This document shows positions 47,821 through 58,451 of a stretch of DNA of 64,000 bases, piece after piece. The stretch covers positions 22,305,784 through 22,369,783 of the forward strand of contig NW_023602073.1 in assembly GCF_014898055.3 (NCBI RefSeq). Reading direction: 5' to 3'. The notes below the pieces were generated by a model. That model saw only the letters and a program-made list of their open reading frames with translations, was not told the DNA's origin and did no database searches. How positions within the stretch are numbered: position 1 is the first letter of the stretch; each line of letters begins with the position of its first letter. Both the position numbers and the translations under genes were made by a program. The DNA comes from Talpa occidentalis. Taxonomy: Eukaryota > Chordata > Mammalia > Eulipotyphla > Talpidae.

Positions 47821-48105
47821 GAAGTCTATTTTTTTTTTTCTCCTTTAAGATTTATTTATTTATTTATACAAGCACTGGGTACAGTCAGAAGTGCGGGAGG
47901 GTGAGAGAATTCACTAGAGCCAGAGCAGGGAGCAGAACAGGCAAAAGGACCGAGGTACATTGCTGAGGGGAGCAGTGGGCATGGCAGGAGAGGTTTGCGC
48001 GCCATGTGGGACCCTCGCCCGGCGGCCAGGGATTGAACTGGTGCTGCAGAGGCTGCGGGCAGCTTCGCAACCCAGCATTCAACTGCTGTGCCACCGGGCA
48101 GGCCC
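47821..48105 (-). repeat. tRNA-derived SINE copy 3 (inserted into the flank of copy 4)
   Basis: On the minus strand it starts at GGGCC (48,105), with a B-box-like GGTTCAATCCCTGG block, and the shared middle and tail ending in TTGTATAAATAAATAAATAAATC. The T-rich A-tail complement lies at about 47,829-47,855. Left flank GAAGTCTATT (47,821-47,830) pairs with 48,398-48,407 beyond the next SINE, so this copy sits inside the older copy's left flank. Confidence 0.92.
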
Positions 48106-48407
48106 TATTCTTTTTTTTCTTTTTTTTTTTTAAAGATTTATTTATTTATTTATTTATACAAGCACTGGGTACAGTCAGAAGAGCGCGAGGGTGAGAGAAT
48201 TCACCAGAGCCAGAGCGGGGAACAGAACAGGCAGATGGACCAAAACACACTGCTGAGGGGAGCAGCGGGCATGGCAGGAGAGGTCTGCGCACCATGTGGG
48301 ACCCTCGCCAGCGGCCGGGGATCAAACCAGCGCTGCAGAGGCTGTGGGCAGCTTCGCAGCCCAGCGCTCAACCACTGTGCCACCAGGGGAGTCCCTCGAA
48401 GTCTATT
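48106..48407 (-). repeat. tRNA-derived SINE copy 4
   Basis: Same family and orientation as copy 3. Its T-rich (tail) end lies at about 48,110-48,132, and its head GGGACTCCCCTGGTGGCAC is at 48,395. It is followed by GAAGTCTATTCTT (48,398-48,410), whose partner is the GAAGTCTATT at 47,821. Copy 4 therefore appears to have landed first. Copies 3 and 4 share subfamily-diagnostic text such as GGGTACAGTCAGAAG and GAGAGAATTCAC on the plus strand. Confidence 0.92.
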
Positions 48408-48565
48408 CTTCATCTGTCTTCTGGGTGCTTAAAAAAATAGCTGTGTTCTCAAGATCTACACTCAAACAACCTCACTCTTTTTCCTTTGGTGCAGAAATCT
48501 CTCCCACATTGCAGACACCCAATGAAATTCACTCTTGCATGTACTCATGGTTCCTTAAGCTTGAC

Positions 48566-49333
48566 ATGGTTATTTAAAAAAAACCCTTTATTCATATCAT
48601 TCATATCATTCACATGTCATACAATTCACCTGTCTAAATTGCATAATTCAATGGATTTTAGTGTTCTTCACAGAATTCTATAGCCACTATCGCAATTTAC
48701 GTGTTAATATTTACCATCCCCCAAAGAAACTCCATAGCCATTACCAGTCATTCTCCACCCTTGGTCCCCAGTCCTAGGCAATGACTAATCTACTTTAAGT
48801 CTCTAAAGATTTACCTACTCTGGGCATTTCCTATAAAAGGGATCACAAAATATATTGTGTTTTAGGTTCATCTTCTCTTAGTCTCTTTTCAAAGTTCACC
48901 CAGGTTGTTGCATGCATCCGAACGTCATCTCTTCATGGTTGGCTAATGTGCCACTGTATGGATATACCACATTTTATCTGTTCATCAATTGATGGATTTG
49001 GGGTTTTTTCCAACATTGGGGCCGTTATGAGTAATGACCCCCAAATATTCACTACAGGTCTATGTGGACATTTGAGGAATGCCAAGGCTGTACAAAGTGG
49101 CTGAGCCTTTTGATATTTCTAGCAGCGATGGTGAAGATGCAATCTCGCCACATCTTGCCCAACACTTGCAGTAGATATTTTTGATCACATCCACTTAATG
49201 GGTGGGAAGTGGTATCTCACTATGATTTTGGTTTGAGTCACTTTGATGACAAATGATGCATATTAGTCATGGTAAATACCTCTTCTTCCGAGAAACGCGG
49301 CTGTCTTTATGATTGCCTGTGTTGTAAAAGTTA
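48566..49333 (-). repeat. Old LINE-1 (L1M-type) 3' end, antisense
   Basis: The plus strand reads as the complement of an L1M 3' UTR and ORF2 C-terminus. It has CATACAATTCACCTGTCTAAAT near 48,619, GATATACCACATTTTATCTG near 48,961, TCATCAATTGATGGATTTGG near 48,984, and CGCCACATCTTGCCCAACACTTG near 49,147, then GGTGGGAAGTGGTATCTCACTATG. It is heavily diverged with many small deletions. It is interrupted at 49,334 by a younger SINE and resumes at 49,630. Confidence 0.9.
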
Positions 49334-49629
49334 ATATATTTTCCAGGGCCTCCCTGGTGGCACAGGCGGTTGAGTGCCGCACTGTGAAGCTGTCTTCAGC
49401 CTCTGCAGCGAGGGTTCCATTCCGGGAGGCCGACGAGAATCCTACATGGTGCAGCAGACCTCTCCTGTCTCACCTGCTGTTCCCCTCAGCAGTGTGTTTC
49501 ATCAGTCTGCCTGTTCTGTTCCCCGCTCTGTCTCTGGTGAATCCTCTCACCCTCCCGCACATCTGGCCTGTACCCCAGCACTTGTATAAAAATAAATAGA
49601 TCTTAAAATATATATATATATATTTTCCA
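49334..49629 (+). repeat. tRNA-derived SINE copy 5, nested in old L1
   Basis: The body starts GGGCCTCCCTGGTGGCAC at 49,346 and ends in CTTGTATAAAAATAAATAGATCTTAA plus a TA-repeat. A 12-bp direct repeat, ATATATTTTCCA, flanks it (49,334-49,345 and 49,618-49,629). Old L1 sequence continues on both sides in register, so the SINE is younger than the L1. The (TA)n just before the right duplication probably grew from the tail. Confidence 0.95.
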
Positions 49630-50000
49630 ATTTGCATTTATTTTCTTCCATTCAGTACTTTGCTTTTTTTCTCCCCACTCTCTTGATAGTGTCTTATGTA
49701 ACGTAAGTGTTTAATTTTTATGAGGTCTTCTTTATCTATTTTTTTTATTCTGTTGCTTGTGTTTTAGATATCATATCTAAGATTTACCTAACTCAAGGTC
49801 AGGACAATTTTCTCCCATGTTTTCTCTTGAGAATGTTACAGTTTTAGTACTTATATCAATATCCATAATTCATTTTGGGTAAATTTTTGTGAATGGTGTA
49901 TTTCCTCATCAAAATTTCTTGGTTCCCTTGCTGGAAACAAACTGAATACAAATGTACGGGCTAATATGTTAGAAATCAATAGTCAATTCCCGATTTTGTC
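49630..50000 (-). repeat. Old LINE-1 ORF2 region, antisense (continuation)
   Basis: CTCTTGATAGTGTCTTATG near 49,680, TTATCTATTTTTTTTATTCTGTTGCTTGTG near 49,732, AGATATCATATCTAAGATTTACC near 49,767 and CATTTTGGGTAAATTTTTGTGAATGGTGTA near 49,871 follow the antisense ORF2 order expected downstream of the segment ending at 49,333. Frames are destroyed. Confidence 0.85.
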
Positions 50001-50504
50001 TTTAATGTCACTGCCACCTGTTCTGGTCTGAAAAATGGAGTCATCCTTGGTTCTCTCCTTGCCATGAAAACACACATTTCCATGCACATGATTTCCCTTC
50101 TACAAGTTGTTCTCACTCATCCTTTTCTTCTTGTTCTCAATGGCATTGTCCTAAATCACAGGCTAACTACTATTGGCTTCAGAACAATTGAGAAATAAAT
50201 CCATATTTTAATCTAGGATACTAAGGTCTTTCAAATCCAAGCCAGAATCCCTCTGCAAGTTCAGCAGAGCTGTCTCATACGCAGAGAGATGGAATACTCT
50301 GGTGCTTCCAAAGGCTGTGTAAGGGCGAGGATGCACTCATCTTCCTAACCTATTTCTTGAGCTTTCAGAATAGGTGATAATTAATTCAGGAAACTGTTAT
50401 GGATGGCTCTCGATGATTAGAAAACTTCCAACGTTTTTTAAAGAAATGATCAATTTAGTATAAATATTTGAGCTCCTAAGTTAGCCAAACAGACTAAATA
50501 CTTT
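50001..50504. other. Noncoding unique sequence
   Basis: No feature recognised; it may include further decayed L1 beyond what I can follow. Confidence 0.55.
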
Positions 50505-50790
50505 TTCAGTTGTCTTGAGGTATAGCGGACAAAACAGTATATATTGAGGTATTCAACTTAGCATTTTGATCTATGCATACACTGAAATAATCACCAATAT
50601 CAACCTAATTAACCTATCACCTCACCTAGTTAGCAATTTTTTTTCTTTTTCTTTTTCTTCATGGTGAGAACAGTTAAGATCCACCTTCTTAGCAACTTTC
50701 AAGTACACAGTACGGCGTTAACTGCGGCCCCCACGCTGTGCATTCGCTCTCCAGAACTGCCCATGTTTAAACCTGTTACCACGGCCTTAT
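50505..50790 (-). repeat. Second old LINE-1 3' UTR fragment, antisense
   Basis: TTGTCTTGAGGTATAGCGGAC, then a T-rich block, then TGGTGAGAACAGTTAAGATCC, then CTTAGCAACTTTCAAGTACAC, then GGCCCCCACGCTGTGCATT near 50,727 match the complement of a mid-age L1 3' UTR (the CTCTTAGCAACTTTCAAATATAC pattern). It is a different L1 subfamily end from the one at 48.6 kb, so it is a separate insertion. Confidence 0.78.
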
Positions 50791-51850
50791 TGCTGAATGA
50801 GGATGTGGGTGAGAGGCCAGAGCTGTAGTTCCCCTAGTGGGGTTCGCAGGGCAGCAGCAGTATGATCACCTGCGAAGCTGCTAAAATGTACGTTGCTGGG
50901 GCTCACTCCAACCTGTTCCAGCTGGCCTCCCACTTACGAGCGAGAGATTTATGATTTTTTGACTTTACAATGATGCAAATGGCGGTATGCATTCAGTAGA
51001 AACTGTGCTTCAGTTTTTGAATTTTGATTTTCCCCAAGCTGGGGTGCAGAGCAGCTCCTCGTCAGTCATCTGGTCACGAAGGGGACACACCCACAATCCA
51101 GAGACAGCTTTTGACTTTCAGATAGGAGTCAATTAATTACATGAGATATTCACCCAATAATTGTAAAACAGACCTTGTGTGAGATGATTTGGTCCAAATG
51201 TAGGCTCACACAAATACCCTAAGCACTTTAAAGAAGGGCAAGCTGAGCTGTGATGCTCAGTAGGTGAGGTGGATTAAATGATTTCTAACTTACCATGTGT
51301 TTATTGGGGTGTAACCTCATCGTTAGTGGAGGAAAATCTACATATGAGAAACCCTGGGGGTGGGGCCCTGAAACCTGTGTTCTAACAAAACTTCCAAGTC
51401 ATTCTTAGGCACGTTAGAAGTGTGAGACCCTGAGAGTTAGGATGACAAAGACAAGGCCCTGGAACCCGGATAATGAGATCAGGGTCTGAGATCATGCCTT
51501 CATCAACATCTCTTCTAGATGCTGAAATGGTTAGTGAGATCAAATTGCTTCACAAACTCAATGGCCTAGCACCTTCAGCAGTTCTACACAGGATACCTAA
51601 ATATGTAAATTGTTACTGCCAAGGGTTAACCTCTGAAGTTAGGTCTTTGAAATGATTTAGAATTTAGTGTTCTCTGTAGGAAAAACTGAATAATAGGATT
51701 GCTTATTCTGATACCACAAATTTCTTATAACAGAAGCAATACAGATGCAAGTAGGACCTGTTATGAGACCGAGCTCATTTAAACGGAAATTTCTTTTCTG
51801 TTGGGAGAGACTGATAAACATACCCAGAGATCTCGCACACATGTGTACTC

Positions 51851-51882
51851 ATGCATGCATGCACACATGCACACACGCGCAT
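51851..51882. repeat. Alternating purine-pyrimidine tract
   Basis: Thirty-two bases of strict alternation: ATGCATGCATGCACACATGC followed by ACACACGCGCAT. It has Z-DNA potential, and the ATGC repeats also make local palindromes. Confidence 0.85.
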
Positions 51883-53104
51883 TCCTTTTGTCTAGAAACT
51901 TCTATCTAGAGTATGCCCTCCCTAGAGTTTGAAATCAGTCTTTGGAATCTAGAATTTCTGCATGAGAGCCTTTCCACAACATCTTTTACCAAAGTCCACA
52001 ATATATTCCATTTTCATTAACCTTTTAACATCCCAGATGAATACTTAAAAATAACTTTGGTATCTAAATAGCCAGACACAAATTTTGCAGGGTGGCTTTA
52101 AGATGAATGGTGTTTGGAGAAGGGAAGTGTTACTATTTTTTGCCCCCACCATGTAAAGGGGAACATTTGATGCCTTGGCCTACTTTGATTAGACATGCAT
52201 TCTCACTCACAGCTGCAGACCGTTTCCCCTTCCTACGGATGCTCCCAGATAAGACCATGGGATTTTGTCTCAGAGCTAACCCTCATCCTGGCCGGGCTGC
52301 CCTTCCCCTCCAGCTGCCTGGAGAGAGCTCCACACTAGCCCCTTGTTTATATCAGCGCAACAATTAAACCCAAGCCAGGCAAAGAAGCCCAAAGGAGAGG
52401 GACAAAAGTGCAAGGCTAAAAACCGATTTTCAGCTTCACTTCCTCCACCCAGCTCTGTCCCACCTCCACTTAAGGAAAGGGAATGAGGGGCTGGATGGGG
52501 AGAAAGAGGGAGTGCGGGGAACAGAATGACAGAGGTTTCTCAGCTCCTCTTCCCGACTGCTGCTCCTGTCCCCACCTTCTCCAGCCTCTTTTTCATCTGC
52601 AGTTGCCATTTTGGGCTTTCTTCACAAATTGAATCCTGTTTTCCAAATTGGCCAGTGAAAAGTTTTTGCCATGTTGAAATCATTTCCAGAGCTAAATCGG
52701 GAAACCTGAGGCAGCGGGCAATCTTACAGCTGGCTGGAATGTGGCTTGCAATAAAAGGCAGTGTGAATAAGGTGCATTGAGGCTAAATTGGATTCATGGA
52801 AGGGCCGTTTATTCAGAGGGGGGTGGAGGTGGAAGGAGAGGAATTAATGAATATAAGAAATTAAATTAGCTCAACCAATCCTCTAAAAAATACACTGAAA
52901 AAATATTTGACCTGCCGTGAACCTTTTCACAAACTTGAGACCTGGAGCTCAGGGATATTCCTTTCCCAAAGGGGGTCCTCTGGAGGGAAGGCGCTCTCCA
53001 GGCCTGGAGGTGGCTGAGGAGGAGAATCTGGTTTCCCGTGGCTGCGCTCAGGACAGGAGGCGCACTTGTGAAAGCCAATATGGAGCTGAGAAACAAGAGG
53101 TCAC

Positions 53105-53290
53105 CCCATCTGATGAAAATATTTCATTAACTAATCACAGAATACCTGGCACAAAAATAAACATGCCTTTCATCTTTGCGATCGCATTTTTCTTCAATGA
53201 AACGAAAAGAAATTGTGACCTATCATGTTCTTGAAAAATTTTTGATCGATTTAGGAGCCTAATGCTTTAATTGATTGCAATAATATTTGA
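53105..53290. promoter_or_regulatory. Candidate conserved noncoding element with GCGATCGC palindrome
   Basis: AT-rich, non-repetitive sequence with TTTCATTAACTAATCAC near 53,122, an 8-bp palindrome GCGATCGC at 53,178-53,185, TTTTTGATCGATTTAGG near 53,238 and TTTAATTGATTGCAATAATA near 53,267. The preserved CpGs in an AT-rich setting argue mildly for constraint. Function is inference. Confidence 0.28.
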
Positions 53291-55061
53291 CTCACACTTC
53301 TAATCTGATCTTACCGCTGCTCTGAGAATGGCCCTGGGGACGACATGAGGGCAGAGATGGTGCACTGACAAGGGCTTCACAGACACACATCAGCATTGTC
53401 CTATAAGACCGGCTGGCTGTGGAAAATTTTTCTTTCCTTACATAACTATAGAATTTGAATACTAAAATATTTAATAATATTAAAGGCAGCAATGGCATAG
53501 GAGGGAATAATGACAGTAAATGTCTTAAGTACTTAGTGTGTTCTCTGGGTTTCAAAGTGACAGCACATTTATCTTGTTTTGCATGTAAGTGATGTCACAA
53601 TGATTGTTCCACAGGGAGGTGGCCAGGACCAGGGGGTGTGCAAACCCCACACCAATGCCATAGGCTATTTGGCCAAAAGGACTATCAAGAAATAGCACAG
53701 GAATGAAAACAGAATGCTATTTTTAAAAATCAAGTTTTCATGCAAAAGACTTACAACTCCATAGTTTGGGGCTCATGTCTTACAGTCTTCTTAAATAGGT
53801 ACCCCCTGCCTATGGATATCGGGGTCATAGCACCAGGCATTTAAAACATATTTTCTGTTGGATTATGGGGTTTGACTTATTTATTAACAATTTAAAAAAC
53901 TTATTTAAAAAAACCCACATCTCTTCAAAGTAAATTCCAAAGGCTGCTTTTTTGTCTTCATTAGACTCTATGATTTATTAATATATTCGATATCTTCTAG
54001 AATTAATTTCCTGCCTGCTTGAATCGGGCACACTGGGAGTATGTTCAGGGGTCAAAAAGGCCCCAGCCCCCCCCCCAGTGACTTTATCCCAAGGACTCTG
54101 AGTCTGGGGGTGTCTGAGGTGGTACCTGGCTTGCCTGTCATTCTGTGACTTGTGTGTCCCACACACTGACAGAGTGACTCAGGGCATCGGGGCCTCTGGA
54201 AACATGGGCTATTTTCCCCACGGTACTATTCTTCACTGTGAGAACTTTGTGTTGCTTTCATTTTCCCCCGGTCAAGTTGAGCCACGATGAAGGTTAACCC
54301 AGTATTCCTAAGACCACCATGGTGGAGGGGCAGCCTCAAAGCAGACTTGGGGTTGCTCGATCCTGCATGCTCACCACGGGCCACATGGGTCTGTTTAAGT
54401 TAACTTTAATAAAAATGAAGAGAATTAAAAATCGAGCTCCTTGGTTGCACCAGCCACACTTCAAGAGCACGTGTGGTTGGCGGCTACTGTATGGAGCAGA
54501 GAAACACAGAACGTCCCCACTCTGCAAAGTCTCCTACTGGGCACTGTGCTTTAATGAATAATTCTTTTCACCTTCACCTCCTTCGCCTATATAAATTCCA
54601 TATAACTTTATAAATGTATAAATATATTATATGTAACTTTTTAATAAATAAAGTTTAATATGGAGTAGGAGTGAGTCACAAAATGAACTTGCATACCAAG
54701 GATCTTGTGTTTGAAACCAGTTTTCAGTCCATGCCCCATCTGGTATTTCCAATCATCACCACCAGGTAGAGAGAGGCAGAGTGGACCCACATGTCAAACA
54801 CAGAGGCAAAATTGGTGTTAGCATCTTCTACCATTTATTTATTTCTTCAGCTACTTTTCTACTCAATTGTTATTCCCTGAGCCACAGAGCAGACACTCAA
54901 GGCACAAAGGTTCCAGGCCTCCAGGAGCACAATCCAGGAAGAGTTTGGAAAAGGAAAGCTGTGGTCAGGGAGGAATTTCCTATGATCCCAAGCAAAGCTG
55001 TGGGAGCAGAGAGCTTGGTTGGGAAGGACAGCCCCCCTGAGGGGCAGAAACTAAGGCAAAA

Positions 55062-55242
55062 TTTCTCAAACTCAGAGCCACTGACATCTGGGGCTGGATA
55101 ACTCTTTGTTGTCCTATGCACGGTAGGAGGCTTAGCAGCATGCCTGACCTCCGCCCACTACATGTGATCATCAAAATGTTTTCAGACATTTCCAAATGTC
55201 CCATGAGGGACAACATCACCCCTTTTCGAGAGTCATGGTGCT
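55062..55242 (-). repeat. MER5A-like hAT-Charlie nonautonomous DNA transposon
   Basis: The reverse complement reads in MER5A order: a GTGATGTTGTCCCTCATGGG segment, GACATTTGGAAATGTCTGAA, ACATTTTGATGATCACATG, then GTAGTGGGCGGAGGTCAGG, CATGCTGCTAAGCCTCCTAC and GTGCATAGGACAACAAAGAG, ending near GTTTGAGAAA. Length (about 180 bp) fits the family. It is an extinct cut-and-paste passenger element with no coding capacity. Confidence 0.85.
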
Positions 55243-56009
55243 AAAGTCTTTAGAACATATTCACTGACTGCCTCACAAAATTCATGGACAATTCCTGAAA
55301 ACCAACCAGTGAGGATAAAGATAAAATGGAAGGATTAGGTCCTTCATGGAGTGGCTGAATGTCCAGTGGAGATGAGACTGCAGGAAGGTGGAGGGAAGAT
55401 GGAGGGAATTTCAAATGGGGGAATAGACAGGGGAAGACAAAACATGGGGACTTCCCAGAATGGGGCCAGGAGCGGGAGAGGAGAGAAGGGTGTCAGCAGG
55501 AGGCAACAATGGAGAGGGGAGCAGGCAGAGTCAGATGGTGCTGCATACAATTGTGATGTGGATTTTCCATGAGGCATTTAAACAAGGGAAGAACATAATC
55601 CAGATTCTATTTTGGCATGTGATATATAGACTTTGTGCTACCAGAGTGTGACCTTCAACTACAAGTGAAACCAAACGCTAAACTGCAGAGGGACAGGGTG
55701 GGAGCCTCTCCTAGGTACAAATCATAAAGTGTAGTTGACTTGAACAGGGGAACAGGAAAATTACCGATGTCTCTGCAGGTGGAACAAGTGGGTGGAACCT
55801 CGCCGTGGGGTCAGGGAGGAAGAAGGAATAGCTCTAGGAAGACATTCTAGTTCTTGGTAAGGACGGTCATATATCTGGGGGTCACATGAACAAGGCGGTG
55901 GAATCAGGAGGAGTTGCTGGCGGTAGGTGGAGAGAGGTCAGTGCCAGTGAGAGAGGTGAGCTCTCAGAACACAGTGCTGCTCTAAGCCAGGCGTGGGCTC
56001 TGGAAAGGA
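55243..56009. other. Noncoding unique sequence
   Basis: Purine-rich between 55,370 and 55,540, which opens several overlapping plus-strand frames without recognisable domains. No other feature. Confidence 0.6.
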
Positions 56010-56320
56010 CAGTGGACAGCACTATGCAATTTAGCCATCACTGTTCCATAACTGGGTGGTGCAGACAAGAGACATTGACTTTCTTACAGATTTGGAGGCC
56101 AGGGATCCAAGATTAAGATGCCGGCAGGCCTGCTTTCTGGTGAAGTCTCTCTCCTTAGCTTCCTGAGAGCTGTCTTTTCCCTGTGATGCACATGCACCCG
56201 TGCCTCCTCCTTTTTCCTGAGGACATCAGTCACGCTGGAGCAATGCCCCCCTAACGGTCTTATTTAACTTAATCATCTCTTTCAAGACCTTGTCTCCAAA
56301 CATGGCTGCTTCCAGTTACT
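56010..56320 (+). repeat. Old interspersed repeat, family not assigned
   Basis: CATAACTGGGTGGTGCAGAC near 56,047, ACAGATTTGGAGGCCAGGGA near 56,087, CAAGATTAAGATGCCGGCAG near 56,108 and TTTCTGGTGAAGTCTCTCTCC near 56,135 follow a pattern I know as dispersed in mammalian genomes (ACTGGGTGGCTTATAAAC, TCTGGAGGCTGGAAGTCCAA, GATCAAGGTGCCAGCAG, GTCTGGTGAGG). I cannot name the family with confidence. Confidence 0.5.
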
Positions 56321-56354
56321 AGAAACTAGAGTTTGTTTTCTGTTTCTCCAATGA

Positions 56355-56640
56355 GGCAAGCCTGTGCTTGCTTCACTTTTGCACTTGCTGTCATCTCTCT
56401 GGAAAGTGCTCTCCCTGACTCTCGGCTTTGCCGGTTCTGTCTCTTCATCCAACTGCCTGCTCAAATGGCTCGCAGGGAGGTCTTGGTGCCTTCACTGATG
56501 CACTGCCCCAGCCTCTGCCCCAGTCACTGAGTGCCAGGCTCTGCTCACTAAGATGGAAGCTCACAGAGTGCATAAGCTGTGAGGCTTACTCATCACACTG
56601 CTTCAGACTCTGGGAACAGAGCTGACACTGCTGGGCACAG
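56355..56640 (+). repeat. L2 LINE 3' end fragment
   Basis: GCACTTGCTGTCATCTCTCTGG near 56,381, GTCTCTTCATCCAACTGCCTG near 56,439, GCTCAAATGGCTCGCAGGGAGG near 56,459, AAGATGGAAGCTCACAGAG near 56,551 and CTGACACTGCTGGGCAC near 56,622 follow the L2 3' order (TGCACTTGCTGTTCCCTCTGCCTGG, GCTCAAATGTCACC, TGTAAGCTCC, CAGTGCCTGGCAC). It is diverged with gaps. Confidence 0.55.
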
Positions 56641-57200
56641 TGGTCTCTTATCCTGGTCATCATCATGATCTTGTGTGTAGTGGGCTGTCTTCACCTCCTC
56701 AAATGAGTTAGCAGGTCTCATGGCACAAAGCTGTGCCTCAAAGATCTCAACTCAGATGCTCTGTGGGGACCCAAAGGCTTGTGCTACCTGGCACAGAGTG
56801 CTCCAACAGTGTCCCCGCTGCCGAGTGACCAGCTCTCCCCTGGATGTGCCATTGCCGGGAAGCCTAGTCCACTCTAGACCCTCCGTGCACTGGTGCAGAG
56901 CATAGTGTGGGGCAGCTGATGGATGGGGTGCTCTGTCCCAGCTTGCTCCATGTGAACAAAAAGGTTTGGGGGTAACTTCTGGCACAATTACGAGCACCTG
57001 AAGGAAACATCACCCATGTGAAGTTGACAACCAGACAGAGAAGTGACATTTTTGGAGTGCAGAATTAGCCCTGGTGCCACTTTAGCCAAACCTACAAAGT
57101 AGGAGTGCTGGGAGCCCAGTTAAATTTCACGCAAACAATGAACAATGTCTTAGTGTAAACTATCTCATGCAGTATGTGGGACACACCTACAGCAAGATTT
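56641..57200. other. Noncoding unique sequence
   Basis: No feature recognised. Confidence 0.6.
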
Positions 57201-57499
57201 ATTTGCTGTTGGGCCTCCCCGGTGGCTCAAGGGGTTAAGATGCAGCTTATGAAGCTGTACGCAGCCTCCGCAGCATGAGTTCGATTCCCTGGCCGGCCAG
57301 GGAGCAACCCACATGGCACAGCAGACCTCTCCTGACTCGCCAGCTGCTCCCCTCAGCAGTGTACTTCGGTCAATCTGCCTGTTCTGTTCCCCACTCTGTC
57401 TCTGGTGAATCCTCTCACCCCCCACCCCCACGCCTCTGGCCTGTGCCCTAGCTCTTGTATGCATAAAATAAAATAAATAAAAAAAAAAGATTTGCTGTT
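57201..57499 (+). repeat. tRNA-derived SINE copy 6, variant head
   Basis: The body starts GGGCCTCCCCGGTGGCTCAA at 57,211 and has AGTTCGATTCC (57,278-57,288), the best B-box in the set. The tail is ATAAAATAAAATAAATAA plus poly-A. The A-box region (GGTGGCTCAAGGGGTTAAGA) differs from the GGTGGCGCAGG type of the other copies. A 10-bp direct repeat ATTTGCTGTT flanks it (57,201-57,210 and 57,490-57,499). Confidence 0.92.
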
Positions 57500-58180
57500 T
57501 ATCTGAAATTAAACTTAACTGGGTTCCTACGATTCTACTTGCAAACTCTGCAGCCCTGCCAAGGAAGGGATGCTTATCATTTTGTACACAGCTCAGGGCA
57601 GCTGAGCAAGTGTCACCCACAGGCCATTAACTAAAGCTGTGATGGGGTGCAAGCTTCCACTCACCCAGCCTGACCAGAATTCAGCTGTGCCCAGCATCAA
57701 ACAGGCACAAGAGAGGCCCATGGTCCTTGCTTCTTGTTGAAGCCCAGTGGGCAGTGGAAGCATACAGGCAGAGACCAGACAGTTTGCAGTGGTGCTGGCA
57801 GTTCTGGAAGAGGAGGAGGGCCTGTGTGTGGGGTCAGGATGTTGTCCTGGACAAGGCACACTCAGGACCTGGATGAAAAGGCTAGAGAGTGATGTCAGGG
57901 CAGATCATGTAGAGGCCTCAACTCTCAGGTCACGGGTGAGTATTCCTCAGAGACCAGGGAGCCAGCACCCTGAGCTAGGGGGGCTGGGGTGCAGATTTGG
58001 AACCATCACCCAGAGGGCCAAGACCCTCTGTTCCTCGCCAGTGGGATGTGTTCCCAGAGGTCAGAGTTTACAGTTTGCCACTGATAGTCACAGGTCATCT
58101 GGGCAGAAATCATAGCTATGTCAGGGATTCAAGGTCAATGCCAACACATAGCCCATGGATGTGAGCCCCCGGAATCTTTT
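57500..58180. other. Noncoding unique sequence
   Basis: No feature recognised; moderately GC-rich. Confidence 0.6.
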
Positions 58181-58451
58181 TTTTTAAACTTTTTTTTAAA
58201 GATTTATTTATTTATACAAGAACTGGGGTACAGTCAGAGGCACGGGAGGGTGAGAGAATCCACCAGAGACAGAACGGGGAGCAGAACAGACAGACCAAAG
58301 ACACTGCTGAGGGGAGCAGCGGGCGAGGCAGGAGAGGTCTGCCATGCCATGCAGGATTCTCCTTGGCCCACTAGGAATTGAATTGGCACTGCAGAGGCTG
58401 TGGACAGCCCCAGAGTGTGGCACTCAACCCGCTGCGCCATCAGGGAGGCCC
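58181..58451 (-). repeat. tRNA-derived SINE copy 7
   Basis: On the minus strand the head GGGCCTCCCTGATGGCGCAG starts at 58,451, a B-box-like CAATTCAATTCC lies near 58,374-58,385, and the middle CATGGCAGACCTCTCCTG is retained. The tail on the plus strand is T-rich (58,177-58,197), then AAAGATTTATTTATTTATAC. No convincing target-site duplication was seen. Confidence 0.92.

Larger units (their letters stand above)
50791..55061. other. Noncoding unique sequence
   Basis: No gene recognised. It contains an alternating purine-pyrimidine tract (51,851-51,882), a GC-rich part at 52,210-52,530, a conserved-element candidate (53,105-53,290), a C-run near 54,067-54,076 and an AT-rich patch (54,590-54,660). 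Frames of up to 106 codons have no recognisable domain. Confidence 0.6.

Noticed and set aside
48088..48432. 114-codon frame across 48.1-48.4 kb and similar 70-150-codon frames at 57.2, 58.2 and 59.1 kb
   Set aside because: They lie inside SINE copies; several copies give related peptides because the repeats are homologous, not because they encode protein.
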